A stretch of 64,000 nt of DNA, from assembly GCA_025330725.1 (NCBI GenBank), contig JAIWND010000005.1, forward strand, positions 496,001 through 560,000, read 5' to 3'. Shown piece after piece: positions 1 through 12,591 of this stretch. The DNA is from Chlamydoabsidia padenii. Taxonomy: Eukaryota > Mucoromycota > Mucoromycetes > Mucorales > Cunninghamellaceae. The translations under genes were made by a program, and so were the position numbers. Positions within the stretch are counted from its first letter, which is position 1. Each line of letters begins with the position of its first letter. A model generated the notes under the pieces. That model saw only the letters and a list, made by a program, of their open reading frames with translations. It was not told the origin of the DNA and made no database searches.

Positions 1-158
1 TAGATTTGACATAATGATACATGTTTTATTGTTTACTACGTGGTTTTATTAAAATCAACATTCTTATGTGTATATACATAGATAACTTTTGTAAGTGGGT
101 ATGTGTGTGATTCGAAAGTGGTGTCTAAATTGGGAATTCATTGTTCGTAAAGGCGCAC

Positions 159-574
159 TCAGGAAATCTCATTTCCCTTGAGTTCTTTCCTATTATCCAA
201 CACCTTATTGATGATTTCTTGTATCTCTTGATCTTTGCAATGAGTAGCTTCGGGATCTTTCTTGTGATAAAAAAAATAATCGTACACAACGTTTGGGAGA
301 AAACTTGTAATTAGGATAGCTGCATGAAAAATGGGGAAGGTCGAATAAGGCAACGTCGGGGTTTAAAATATTACATGTGCTTTTTCTCACCTTTTTTTTA
401 TGTTCTGCTTTTGCATAAGCGGCGATGGCACTATACTTTAACTTTTTCTCATTAGAGGTTACTTTCCATAAGATGGAAACTACTTTTGAGATGTAGTGGA
501 GATTCAATCGGGTAAATTGTAATGCTATTTCACGATGTTTATGTGAACGAAACGGTATAAAGCAGTTCAGGGCC
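159..574 (-). CDS. Unresolved small coding fragment (two exons, N-terminus not found)
   Basis: The minus strand is open from about 574 down to 391 and ends at a good GTGAG donor (390-386). It rejoins in phase after CACAAG at 260 and stops at 159. The product is Lys-rich, with a segment reading ISKVVSILWKVTSNEKKLKY and a charged tail ending KGNEIS. No ATG lies in the open stretch. A CTAG acceptor at about 575 could mark an upstream exon, but the candidate upstream exons do not join in frame. A strong promoter-type element sits further upstream at 781. I do not recognise the family; it may be the 3' part of a small gene or a decayed one. Confidence 0.3.
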
Positions 575-1661
575 TAGAAGTTTGAGACTTCCGCCGGGGT
601 TTGGTTGTTTTCGAGGTTGGTATTATGAGAAAGAAGAAAAGAGTGAGCTTTTTTTTTTTGTCAATGGAAACTGAAGCCAACATGATGAACTTTTATGCTG
701 ATCAACCGCCGTTTACCTGTTTTGGTCAATCTCCGGAATGCTTTTTTCCTGCTGTTTCAGTTTTGTTCAGAGGGCGGCTGGCGGGATTTGAAATCGATTT
801 GTCAAAAAGAATTAAGAAACAATCTCACTTGATTCATGCCGTTTGTCCTAGTACACAGTTTAGGATGTAATACACTTTACAACTTGTTAAAGTTTCTATT
901 CCAGGGCTCTCTTTCTTCAACTTGGCAATAGTTACACAAAATTATTTTAAATACCGACAGTTTGGTCCAAATGACAGGAATGCGGGTTTCAGTTATTCAT
1001 TAGTGTACAAGCGATGTATATAAGGTATGTATGATGTCTAATAAAAGACGTGTTTGCTATTGTATGGTTGAAAAGGCATAAAGTACAAATAAGAAACAAA
1101 GATAACTTGATGCATTAGATGAACCATCACTCCATATGTTAAACGGGATTCAATTGATAGCGGAGTCGAGGAATAGCTGATATATAATCACCATTTTACT
1201 TTTTATAAGAAGTAATGGTCATCATCAACATCACTCATTGCATCAACTCAGCCTGAGCACCCAAGACCATTGTGGGTACTGTACACGTTTTGAGTTTAAT
1301 TTTTCCAAAAAGTGACAAATTGAAAGAGCGACATTAATAGAGAGACCCGGGCATTGGCGTTGTACACAATGGATGTTTTTGAGAGAAACAAAAGGGCAAT
1401 GTGATAATGACAACCTTCCCGGCACTGACATCTTGGTAATATGTTTCAGAGTATATAATCAATCTATTTTAAGATACATGCTGATGATATTCAAACGCCG
1501 ATCCAAAAAAAGGTACCCAATTTTTTTTTTTGTTTTTGAACTTTTTTTAATTTCTACTCTCTTTTACTTTTTCTTCTTCCCATTCATTCATTTACTGCAT
1601 CACTCCTTAATTAACTACTTCCTATACTTAAACCTCTCCATTCCTTGTGACAACTACTTTA
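575..1661. other. Intergenic region
   Basis: This lies between the minus-strand fragment and the DH-PH gene. It holds the WTTTSAAATCCCGCC-type element at 781-795, a weaker copy at 1143-1155, and the pyrimidine-rich leader (about 1520-1660) of the downstream gene. Long frames here start at GTG/TTG or lack coding character. No RNA gene was seen. Confidence 0.5.
781..795 (-). promoter_or_regulatory. Recurrent promoter element (exact copy)
   Basis: The plus strand reads GCGGGATTTGAAATCG, the reverse complement of the window-wide consensus WTTTSAAATCCCGCC. It lies upstream of the minus-strand fragment at 159-574, between it and the DH-PH gene. Its function is inferred only from recurrence and position. 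Confidence 0.5.
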
Positions 1662-4600
1662 ATGAATTCTACCAACCTCATACTCTTCCCCACCACACTG
1701 GATCAACAATGCTTCGTGACAAGACAAAAGCGATTCGTTGACCTATTGAAACTTATAGACACGGTAAATTGACACACAAAAGAGATAACCGCGGTCTTGT
1801 TTAACAGTATGTACTAATACTTAATTCCTCACCCCTTAGAATCTGAAAACGAAGGATAACACCGACTTCAAGAAATGGCAATTAACAATCAAGACACTTG
1901 AACAACTCCACCGAAACTTGTATGAGGTAATCATAAATCACCATGACACGACTATGTATGACTAACTAATGTTATTCTTTAATAGAATCTTGATACTTCC
2001 AACCAAAACAATGTCACTATTAAGTCTATGATAGACTGGGTAAGTAGCCAAAAAAAAGGGGGGGGGAGGGGAGGGAGGATAAAGATTGTCTGGACATGAT
2101 GTTGGAAATGCTAATATAATCTTATTTTAGGTCAACTCTTTGGAATCAGCATACTTTGATTATACAGAAGCGTATACCATCATTAAAGACCATCATCATC
2201 ATTTACTGTGCGCGTCAGTCAAGTCAATCATCAAGGTAATGGCATAATACACAGAAATATATATAACCTTTTCTGGGCTAATCAATTATAACTCCTTCTG
2301 TATTATAGAACTTACCGACTGGATCACCTTATGGCACGGTGGACGGCGTACTGACTGCCCCTTTTGACCAATTGACGTTGTGCAAGTCCGTCTTTGTTGT
2401 AAGTTTAATTCGAAACTTTTAAAAAGGTGGAAATTGTGTCTAAACAATTTTTTTTTTCATCTTTTTCATCTTCTTTTTATAGGATCTTTTGAACTCATCT
2501 AATTCTACCATACAAGACAATCTCGAATACATCATCCAAACCTTCGACACAATACTTCAACATAGTCCTCCGAAAATGATTGATACATCTGCTACTACTA
2601 CTGATCTACTATCCTTCCAAAAGATGATTGATTGTAAAAGTGTCATTGATTTGCTTACTGGGACTCCCTTGGTAAGTTATACAAAATGAAATTAAAAAAT
2701 AGCAATATGGGGCACATATACTGACTTTATGGTTATACAATGTTGTAGGACTACCAAATGCAACCAACAACCGGTACCATCATCTTGCAAAATGACTTTT
2801 TACTTATGGATAGCAGTAATGACAACACGACTATACCTGTCCATTTGGTACTCACGTCTGATATGCTCTTGGTTTGCAAACAATTGGTGGAATCGACCGG
2901 GCGCTATGACTTGATTTATCCCCCTTTGTCTGTGAATGATATTATGGTACAACCAGTGATGTTGGATCGTGAACTCCTTGGTGAATATACGGTGCAATTT
3001 AAGGTGCTCAGCAAATCACTGATTGCTCGTGCCAAGTCTCGGGAAATTCGGAACTCTTGGACTGGTATGCCTCTGACTACAACAGCCAAAAACGCTATCA
3101 CCTCCAATGTGCCTCTTATCAACGTGGTGCGCTCGATTATTAACAGTAATACTTCTGTTGGTAACAGCGATTCAACAACGACATTGATATCAAATCACAA
3201 ACAGGATTTTGGCTCTTTTTATGAAAACAATGATATATCGTCTGTGGACTCCTCAGAAGAAGATGACGATGATGATAACACCTCCGGATACGATGTTGAC
3301 TCGGGAGCAACAAACTCTTCTACCACCAGCTCGGAGAATCAACACTCTTTGGTCAACAAGAAGTATTTGCCATCAATTCCTGCTCAGCCTCAAACACCTA
3401 AAAAGGACAAGGCTGTGGTGAAGGATTTCGACACGCCTGTGATCAATATCTCTTTGCATGATGCCGATGTAATCCAGGTATCCACTGGTCAAGCACAATC
3501 GTACAACCCGGGCTTTACACAAAAAACACCTTCACCCACAATTAAAGCAAAACCTTTGCCAAGAACGTCCTCTATTCGACACCGACCTACTGAATCAAGT
3601 CCTTCATCTCCAGCAACCAAATCGACAATATTACCTCGAACATCCTCCATTCGTGGCAGAGTTTTGGCAAACACTCAATCTCAAACGTCTACTACGGCAA
3701 ACATGATGCAACAAACTCAGCAACAACAGACTCTGCAACAAAGCTCTTATACTCAGCATCAATCACAACACCATCAAAATCGTATTCCCGGCCAATCTGC
3801 TCCTAGCGTACCACTCCATTCTCAGCATCAGAATGTTTCAGCAATTCCAGCATTAATGACCTCATCACCATCTCGCCACATACAACCTCATAGTCATCAG
3901 TATCAGTCACCTGCTCCTGTCTCTACACACACCGACAAGCCTCTTCCACCACCTGCAACCAATATTACTACTTCAGCACAACGATCAATGCCACCTACAC
4001 CTCCTTTTCATGGTAATCAAGCCTTTACTTCAACATCCAGCCAAGAAGACTCCTCTCAAACTCTTAATCCAAACTCGCCTGTCTCATCAGATTCCTTTGG
4101 CTCTCCTTTACGGTTATCACCCGAAGACTTGGTTACACCTCCTCGGAGTGTAAGTGTTTGTTTAAAAAAAACATGAACAATTTTACTAATCTCTTCTTCT
4201 CCACTTCTTTTCTCTCCAGCCCAATCCGTATAGTAATGAACCAAATGGTATTCGAGAAGTACTCTTCAGTAACCAACACTGTGAAGTATTTCGATGGAAC
4301 GGCAAATCTTGGTATGGAGTGGACGGACGATGCTTGATTGAAGTACGACAGACTTTTACTAGCCGATCTTGTATTGCCATCCGTGTCCAATCAACTGGTG
4401 AACTTTATCTCAATGCTTGGGTGCTGCCTCAAACTCAGATTCGATTGGCTTCGCCTACGGATGTCAGTCTTGAATTGATCCTTGGACAACAACAAGAAAC
4501 ATATCTCGTGCACTTTAACCAACCCTCCGTTGCAGCAGAATTCGACGATATACTCCAAAAGATGCGGCATGCAGCGACTGTGAAACAGCAACAACCGAAT

Positions 4601-5278
4601 GGTGACCAGCGATCGCTACGAGGACAACCATCTATCGAGTCAATCATAACAGCACAGCAACCTGGTGGTGACAATCAAGATGTAATTAAAATGTCAGCAC
4701 ATACAACAGAATCAACTCAAGGGGTTAACAGTAGACGCTCTTTAACTCGTACCAGCTCCTTGATGCAATCTGGTCAGAAACCGACACTTATTCCTCAAAC
4801 GTTGAAGCCCGTGATGCAATGTAAATGTAAACTGTTTGTGCAAAACGAACATTCGAATTGGAGTGGCTTTGGTAGCGTACAACTGGTGGTGTCAATGCAA
4901 ATCCCCAGCCGACGAATGCATATCCAAATCGATCTTGACAAGAAACGTGGTCTCAGCAAAATCATTCCAACTGTCAATAACAAACGCAGCAGCCTATCAT
5001 CATTACCTCCTAGTCCATCACCTTCCGCCGCATCCTTACCAATAGATGACAACGGAATCAAAGCAGAACAATTACCAACCACGGCGAACACTTTGGTTAG
5101 TGCGACTGTTTACAGCAACAACGTCGAACGATTGGGCTCCAAGCGCATCTCCTTTTTATTGGTGGATCAACAGAATCGGACTTCCAGTATGGTGTACATG
5201 GTTTATCTTCGGGACGATGAATCCGGCAACATGTTGTACGATCACTTGAAAATCAAAAACGCGCAAAATGGATGGTAA
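1662..5278 (+). CDS. DH-PH domain protein, putative Rho-type guanine nucleotide exchange factor
   Basis: Eight exons join in frame: 1662-1763, 1840-1926, 1986-2039, 2131-2235, 2309-2398, 2483-2671, 2749-4149, 4220-5278, giving about 1028 residues. Residues about 15-208 form an all-helical region like a divergent RhoGEF DH domain; the stretch APFDQLTLCKSVFVDLL followed by a D and an aliphatic helix matches DH conserved region 3. Residues about 210-320 look like the following PH domain (GRYDLIYPPLSVND, then SREIRNSW). Residues 330-670 are Ser/Gln/Pro-rich and probably disordered, with acidic and polyQ patches. Residues about 677-790 and 840-1025 look like two further PH/EVH1-type folds, as in several large fungal signalling proteins. 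It probably acts at membranes in Rho/Cdc42 signalling. The DH call is moderate; the exon structure is firm. Confidence 0.75.
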
Positions 5279-6306
5279 TCATTATTTTTTTTTATACTCC
5301 TGCATTTTAGACATAGTTTAGTACCATTATATTTATACAATTCCCCTCATTTATATACTGAAACTGGCTTTCACAAGTCATTCATCCCCATATCAATCTT
5401 CTATAGAATTTCATTTATCCTTCACACTCATTCATTTTTTTTTAAATCCACTATCCTTTTAAATAAAAATCAACTTTACATCTGCCTTAAAAACATTATA
5501 CCTTTGTGCTGATTGCCAAAAGATACGGATTGGTGATTAGGTTTTGCATGAATCTCGGGGTTTGAAAATAAAGGTACATAAAATAGGATTGGCGAAGCTC
5601 ATAATAGTTCCTGGATTTGAAGGACATTCTTTATTCTCATTGGTAATGATGATAGAAGTATGCATACCATAAGTATTGTGTTCAACTCAAAATACCAATT
5701 GTGGAGCGGCGTCACGCAAAAAGACACAGGGAGGAATTGATCGATTTTTGTGGCCAGCCATATTTGTGTATATCCGACCTTTTGAATACTGCCTATGTGT
5801 TAATTATAATCCAACAAGGTGGCACATTTTATAGGATATCGTCTTTTACAAAAAAAAAAAGAAAAAAAAAGAGATTCATGCACATTTTTCAAAGCCCGCC
5901 CTTTCGCTTTTAATTGATGTGCTGTATGGATCAGATATCAATTCAACTTGAGCAAAGTCTTAAAAACAGATAGACATTACATATTCACAGTTCTGACTGA
6001 CTCCAGTTCATCACCTTGATGAGGGTAACATACAATACATCCAATCCTAATGTTTCCCTTTTGACAGCCAAAACTTGATCATTTGATGCAAATAGCCAGC
6101 GTGATATAATAATTCGTTCTGGTCATGTTTTTCTTGATTTCGATAAACCGAATCGATCCTTTGGTATGTGGATAGACCATCAAACCAAACTTTTAAGTTC
6201 AACATCTACTAATTAAGCATTACTTCAAAAACTGGTGATATAATTAATATTCTGGAAAGTAATCCTATCACATCATACAAGTAAATTTGCCTATACTTTA
6301 TAGAGC

Positions 6307-6444
6307 ATGGTGAAAAAAGGGGTATTGTTTGTAAAGTCAGGGCCCACGACTTTGTGTAACCAAGTGCCTATCGAGGAATCATATCTGTTCTATTACCCTA
6401 AACGGAAGAAGTACCTTTGGGGATATACAGACAAGGTATACTAA
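6307..6444 (+). CDS. Possible small ORF, 45 residues
   Basis: An ATG-initiated frame starts MVKKGVLFVKSGPT and contains the charged, aromatic segment YPKRKKYLWGYTDK before a TAA stop. A GTATAC donor-like site overlaps the C-terminus, but splicing to the nearest acceptor also stops at once. No family is recognised. ORFs this short occur by chance, so this is only a candidate. Confidence 0.18.
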   Translation: MVKKGVLFVKSGPTTLCNQVPIEESYLFYYPKRKKYLWGYTDKVY

Positions 6445-6570
6445 TCCTTTCCCATCAGTGAATGGGAAAAAGGGGGGGAAATCAAAGGGAATATCTTTTT
6501 TAAGGTATCTTCTGGGCATATGAACCAATTACTTTAAAAGAGGTAGGTCAGTATTCGCATATTTTATAGT

Positions 6571-6598
6571 CAGCCAATCAGAATGTCCCAAAACGTCA
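6571..6598 (+). promoter_or_regulatory. CCAAT box and ACGTCA (CRE-like) site upstream of eIF4G
   Basis: AGCCAATCAG is followed about 15 bases later by AACGTCATA, roughly 300 bases before the eIF4G start codon. The first is the classic HAP/NF-Y box and the second matches an ATF/CREB half-site. Their use here is inferred from position only. Confidence 0.35.
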
Positions 6599-6889
6599 TA
6601 AGGGGTTGGGAGGGCGGGGGCTTAACAAGGCAGAAAAAATCTTTTTTTGCTTTTCCCTTTTCCCTTTTTTCTTTCTCTTGTCTTTTGCTTTCGGTGCATC
6701 TGTTTTAAACTTGTTAAACCGCACCGACATACAATCCAATAGGTACGATTTCTATTACAGTTCAAATAACCTGTTGAAGGATACAACGATTAATTGTCAC
6801 TAATGTCTTGATTGTTTTTATTGTTTCTCTATCAAAAAGCCACCATCTATAGGTCCACCTGGGATATGCAATATTGAAAACATCAACTA

Positions 6890-9800
6890 ATGAACAGTAC
6901 TCCCAACACCAACAAAAACACGAACGCCAAGTCGACTCCACAAGCAGTGTTCAACTACGCACAAGCTGCCAAACGAAACTCTCAAAGCCTGGAACAGCAA
7001 CAAAAAGCAAAACCAACTGGACCCAGCAAACCTAGTAGTAATCCAACATCTCCTCCTAAACAACAAGTCACTGACAACACCACCACCAAAGCTACTTCAC
7101 CAACTGCACCAAAGGGAAATGGAAACAGCAACGTGAATGGATCAAAGCCTTCAGCGAAACCTGCATCACCATCTTCCTCTAAACCCACTTTTGCTGCTGT
7201 AGCCAATGTGTAAGTAGATTGAAAAATTTGGTCCTGTCTGTTTCTTTGTCTCACCTTTTTTATTTTTATTTTTTTACTTTGCTAATCTGGTCCTTATTTT
7301 GTTGGTTTAGTTCCTCAAAACAAGGTCAACAAAGCTCTAGAAACGCTTCCGTGCAACTCCCAAGGGCGCCACCTGTAGATAAAGGTACGTATATTTCACT
7401 TTATATATAAATATGCACATATATATTAATATCTCATCATTTAATTCATCTCTCTTTTTTATTTTATTTCAGCTTCCATTCAATTTGGATCTATCAATCA
7501 AACATCGGAAACTAACTCCACGCCTGTATCTGTTGGGAAACAAGAAGAATCTGTGGCGAACTCATCTGCGACTTCAGGTGGTGTACCATCTACTACTGAA
7601 AAGCCCGCTGTTGTGGTAAGTTAATATATTTGATTAGTGGGAAAAGGAATGACTATGGTCTATGATAAATGCTAACTTCTTTTTATCATCTTTCTTATTA
7701 GCCACAATCTCCTCAACAACAAACACAAGCTCAAGTACCTACACCTCAGCAACAACAACGAAGAGATTCAACACACTCAAATCACTCTGCCGGCGACCAT
7801 TCTCTTACTCACTCACCACATTATCAACACTCTCATTTACCCAATAACGCCAACAATAATCACAATAACAACCGACACTATGGAAGTCCTAGACACTATA
7901 ATCAAAACAAACAACACATGAATTCGTCTTACTCTCCCAACATGACAAATGCTCAACCTGGTTATATTCCTCATCATGGCAAGAAGCCCATGTCACCTCA
8001 TATGGGTTCTACTTCTCCCTCTGCTCAAAATATTCCCGTTGCTCAGAACTCTTGGACAAACCAAATACCAGGCCAATATGTAAGTTCTACTCTTCCTTTA
8101 ATGTGCAATTGAACTTGATACTGACTTTTTTTTTTTTGTATGTAGTATGTTGCACCCAATTATGAACCTCGTCCTCAATATTATGGCTTCAATCAGATTC
8201 CTGTACAATCATATGCTCAACCTGGTGCTCGTCAAGGTACTCAACAAAACTTTGTCCCTCAAGGTGCTCGAACAAGTAAAGCCATTCCTATTATCAATCC
8301 TGCTACCATGGCCCCTGTGAAGGCTGATCCTTTGGCCCCTGCATCTGCAACCAGTCCATTGGCCTCCAAGAACTCCAAATCTGCTGGTGCTGACAAGAAA
8401 GACAAGGACTTCAAGATTCAACCTTCACCATCACCTAAACGTGTTCTTGCTATTGTGGATCCTGCTGTCAAGGAAAAGGAAGAAGCCGAACGACTTGCAA
8501 AGGAAGAAGCCGAACGACTCGCCAAAGAAGAAGCTGAACGACTCGCCAAAGAAGAAGCTGAACGACTCGCCAAGGAAGAAGCTGAACGACTCGCCAAGGA
8601 AGAAGCTGAACGACTCGCCAAAGAAGAAGCTGAACGACTCGCCAAGGAAGAAGCTGAACGACTCGCCAAAGAAGAAGCTGAACGACTTGCCAAGATAGAA
8701 GCTGATCGACTTGCCAAGATAGAAGCTGATCGACTTGCCAAAGAAGAAGCTGAACGACTCGCTAAAGAAGAAGCTGAACGTAAGGAACGTACTGCTGCTG
8801 CTGAAGCTGCTGTGGCTGAAGCTCAACGAAAGGTGCGTGAAATGGAACGACTCGAAAAACAAGAATTGGACGACGAAGTCAAGCGTGTGAAGCAAGCATT
8901 GGCGGATAAAATGAAGAACTCCAACAGAAAGACGGAAGATGAAGAACGTATTGCTGCCATTACTGCTGAAAAGGCTGCTAAACCTGCTCCTGGTCGTTTG
9001 GATATGTCTGGCATCCCTACTCATGTGTTGGAAGGCGAACCTCAAACTCAATCACCCTCTTCTCCATCATCTCCTTCTGCTACACCAATAACTCCTAAAA
9101 AGGTGGCTATTCCTCGACGTGCTATTGTTGACTTTGATTCCATCCATTATCCTGAAGGTGTATCCAAGACTCCTACTAACTCTGGTGGCAAGATCCAATA
9201 TGATGCTGAATTCTTGTTACAATTCAAGCCTCTCTGTCTCGAATCAAGCGAAGATCTCTCTGCATTCCAAAATATCGGTGATGACTCAAATGAACGTGGC
9301 GGGCCTAGCCGTGGTAACTCTCAACGTCGTCAACCATCTGAACGTGGTGGTCGTGGACCTCGTACTCCAGGTGGTGATATGTTCCGCAATAACTCTCGTG
9401 ATGGTCGTCAAGATTCCATGGGTAAATTTGCTGGTGGTCGTCCTCTTGCTCATCGTGCTAACAGCGGTAATGTTGCTGCTCCTGGATCTCCTGGTGGTGG
9501 TATGCAACGTGATGGGTCTCATGGTGGTCGAAGCCGTAGCGGCCGTGGTGGTGGTAAAGGTCGTCATCCTCCTCGTGAACAACAAGGTGGTCCCACTATT
9601 CCTTTGGATCAAGTCGTGCCTCTCGAAAAAAGTGAAAACCGATGGATGCCTGCTGTCGTTGCTACTGGTGGTGAAGTCACTGCTGAACCTGTGGTCAAGA
9701 CTGAAGATGAATTGATGACTCAAGAATTTATCATCCGTAAGGTCAAGTCTCTGTTGAACAAGTTGACTCTGGAAAAATTCGACTCTATCAGTGACCAAAT

Positions 9801-11771
9801 TTGGTCATACGCTCACCAATCGGCCAAGGAAAAGGATGGTGAATCTATCCGTACTGTTATCCAATTGATCTTCGACAAGGCGTGTGATGAAGCTCCCTTC
9901 GCATCCATGTGGGCTCAACTCTGTCGCAAACTCCAAGATACAATGGCTGAAGCTGATGACATTCGCGATGAAAACAATATGGTAGACAAGCATGGAAAGC
10001 CTGTCACTTCTGGTCATCTTTTCCGAATGTATCTATTTAACCGGTGTCAACAAGCTTTTGAACGTGGCTGGAAATTCGAAATCCCTGATCTGGAAAAGAG
10101 TGTCAGTGGTGAAGTGATGATGACCGACGAATACTATGCTGCTGTCAAGGCCAAGCGTCAAGGTTTGGGTTTGGTGCAATTTATTGGTGAACTCTTCAAA
10201 CGTGGTATGTTAACCGATCGTATCATGACCGAATGTTTGACTCGTCTGTGCCGCAATCCTCAAGAAGCCGAAGACGAAGAAACTGAAACCATGTGCAAGC
10301 TTGTCACTACTGTTGGTCGGGAATTGGATCGCCGAAATCGCCAAATTAAGGCTTGGATGGATCAATTCTTTGATCGTATGGAAAAAATGTTGGAATGCAC
10401 CACTTTGTCTTCAAGAGTCAAATTTATGATTCAGGTAATAAAAATAAAAAATGGAATAAAAGTGGGAGTAAATGCAAAAGAGGAATAGGTTTACTAATAA
10501 TATTCTCAACTAATAGGATGTGATTGAATTACGAAAAGGCAACTGGGTCCCTCGTAGCGGTGGACAAAGCGGTCCCTCAACAATTGCTCAAATCCGTGAA
10601 GAAGCTCAAAAGGCCAAGAATGATGGAAAAGATGCAATGAAACGAACCTCAAGCTCTCGTGGAAATACCCCTCAAGTAATGTCTCGTCAAGGATCTCGTG
10701 CTGGTCGCAACAACTCGCAACGTGAAAACTCTACAAACAGCAATACCGGTGGTTCTTCTGCCGCTGCCACATCAACTGGTGCTGATGGTTGGAGTACTGT
10801 TGGAACAACCCCTCCTCCTACACCTAAAGGTCGTACTAATGATTTGGATGGCTTTGGACGAACTGATCGCAGTAAATCAAGAAACAATGTGCTTGGCCCT
10901 GGTAGCAGTCCTTTCCAAACTCTCAATAGACCTGGTGCAAAGAACTCGAAGATGGACAGCAAAAAGGGTAGCCCTGCCGACAGCCGAAGCTCAAGCCCTG
11001 CCTCATCAATGTCTAACATGTTTAGCGCTCTTGGTGGCGAAGGTGGAGACGATCATCAACCCGAACAACGCCCTGAACGCAAGAAGTTAAGCTTGCTGCC
11101 TCGTGGATCTACTTTACCTGGTGGTGAGGCTACCTCTACCGAAGGAGCCGAATCTACACCATCTGCCGAATCATCTAAACCCAAATTGACTGAACAACAA
11201 ATGGAACAAAAGTCCAAGGATATCATTGAAGAATTTATCCTTTTACGTGATGCCAAGGTAAGAGAGGAGAGAGGAAAAAAAAAGGAAGACATAAAGGAAC
11301 AACTAACTAACGTTTTCTTCTCTTTTAATCTAGGAACTTACACAATGCGTCAAGGAATTAGATGCCCCTGTACCTTTGGTGAACAAGATGTTGGCGGTTG
11401 TTGAAAAGAAGGAAGATGATGTCAAGGGTGTATGTGAAATGATTAATATCCTCAACAAAGAAAACCTGGTCACCAAGGAAAGTTACATCGAAACCCTCAA
11501 GCCCTTTATGGAAATGTATGAAGACCTGACTATTGATGTACCTCAAGCACCCAAGTATATGTCACAACTTCTTGCGGCCATGAATGTGGATCCTTCCGAA
11601 GTAATGGAAATTGAAGAACCTTATGATACCGGCTATGTCCCAGCTAGTGCCAAGCTCAAGCAATTATACGACGCTGCTAAGGTAAGACAACGGAAAAAAG
11701 AAAATCAATAATCATACATGAATACATATACTTATGATTCATCTTTATTATATCTGTAGGCATCTGCTTAA
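6890..11771 (+). CDS. eIF4G: Eukaryotic translation initiation factor 4G
   Basis: Eight exons (6890-7209, 7311-7384, 7473-7615, 7702-8079, 8146-10434, 10517-11257, 11334-11681, 11760-11771) give about 1434 residues. eIF4G is the scaffold that joins cap-binding eIF4E, the helicase eIF4A and ribosome-bound eIF3. The N-terminal third is Ala/Thr/Pro/Gln-rich and includes a SIQFGSI motif shared with fungal eIF4Gs. Residues about 417-512 are an octapeptide repeat (EEAERLAK). The eIF4E-binding signature YxxxxL-hydrophobic is seen as YDAEFLLQF at about residue 657, followed by an RGG-rich RNA-binding stretch. A MIF4G HEAT domain follows (about 841-1085), then a Ser-rich linker and an MA3-like helical C-terminus (about 1300-1430). 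The last exon codes only three residues and the stop. Length is in the usual range. Confidence 0.95.
8479..8781 (+). repeat. 24-bp coding minisatellite in eIF4G
   Basis: Twelve full 24-bp units and one partial unit encode EEAERLAK; two adjacent units read IEADRLAK. Units differ mainly at synonymous sites (gccaaa/gccaag, cttgc/ctcgc). The repeat leaves several other frames open on both strands, which explains the long overlapping shadow ORFs. It is predicted to form a long charged single alpha-helix. Confidence 0.95.
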
Positions 11772-12212
11772 ATCTTGATGGTTTTGTCTTGACTTCATCC
11801 TCTTCATGTATCATCTCCCCTCATTAATATTATTATTACTATTGCCATTACACTTGTACATCTTCCTTTGCAACTATTTTTTATTATTATTCTCTTTTGA
11901 TTACCATCCCACTATATGTGATTCATTATTTATTGACAAAAGCCATCCATCACATTTGAATTCACTTTTATACACTTATAAAAAGCAACACATCCTTTGT
12001 AACTTGGTTATTGCATGAACCATTATCATTTTTCTGTAGTTGCCCACTTAGAATAGAATATATTTGTTAGTTGTATATATTCCTGTAGTATGTTTGATTG
12101 TATGAAATAAAAAGTTGTCTTTTATTCCAAACTAATTTGATTTGAATTACGAGCATCGGGCGGAAAACTGCGATAAAATAGGAAAGTATGCATATGACAG
12201 TTCCAGGGGTAA

Positions 12213-12229
12213 GCGGGATTTGAATTTCA
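12213..12229 (-). promoter_or_regulatory. Recurrent promoter element
   Basis: It reads GCGGGATTTGAATTTCA on the plus strand, so the minus strand carries TCAAATCCCGC exactly. It lies about 440 bases after the eIF4G stop and 1.6 kb before the next start, so its target is unclear. Confidence 0.4.
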
Positions 12230-12577
12230 TTGATTCGTAAAGACAATATATGCTGGCGCAAGGAACTGGCCGCTTGGCTTCTGTGGCAAAATGGGTTGAA
12301 AATATAATATGGAAAAACTATAGCCTATTTAACTTTCAAATATTGGTTGGCAATTGACTGAGTAATGTTGTTTCCCATTCATCTGACTATGGGGAGGATG
12401 GGCCTACGAGTGAGAATGCATTTACAAGTCCACAACATCGTAAACTTGACCTAACTGATACAAAGATTTAAACACCTCGTTGCCTTGATAGGTACGTCTT
12501 TATAGTTTATAAATGTATCCTATCATTTCTTTCAGACCCTCAAAACAGAACAAGGTATGCACGTCAAGACGTCAAGT

Positions 12578-12591
12578 ATTTCAAATCCCGC
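12578..12591 (+). promoter_or_regulatory. Recurrent promoter element
   Basis: It reads ATTTCAAATCCCGC and is followed directly by ATATGACGCCTCAT, a near-palindromic bZIP-type site. It is probably part of the distal promoter of the gene whose leader begins near 13000-13280. Confidence 0.45.

Larger units (their letters stand above)
5279..6889. other. Intergenic region
   Basis: This lies between the DH-PH gene and eIF4G. It contains a weak promoter-element copy (5556-5570), a purine-rich tract near 5850-5870, one small ORF (6307-6444), and a CCAAT plus ACGTCA pair near 6571-6598 that probably belongs to the eIF4G promoter. A polypyrimidine leader follows from about 6640. No RNA gene was seen. 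Confidence 0.5.

Noticed and set aside
601..870. 89-residue open frame upstream of the DH-PH gene
   Set aside because: It starts at TTG, is not domain-like and runs through the promoter element.
8387..9051. Long open frames overlapping the eIF4G repeat on both strands
   Set aside because: They arise because a 24-bp repeat has no stop in several frames; they lack start context, domains or continuation outside the repeat.
9119..9798. Open frames of about 200 residues within eIF4G exon 5 in other frames
   Set aside because: Composition (Val/Leu-rich or Thr-rich) mirrors the Gly/Arg-rich eIF4G codons; they are shadows of the real gene.
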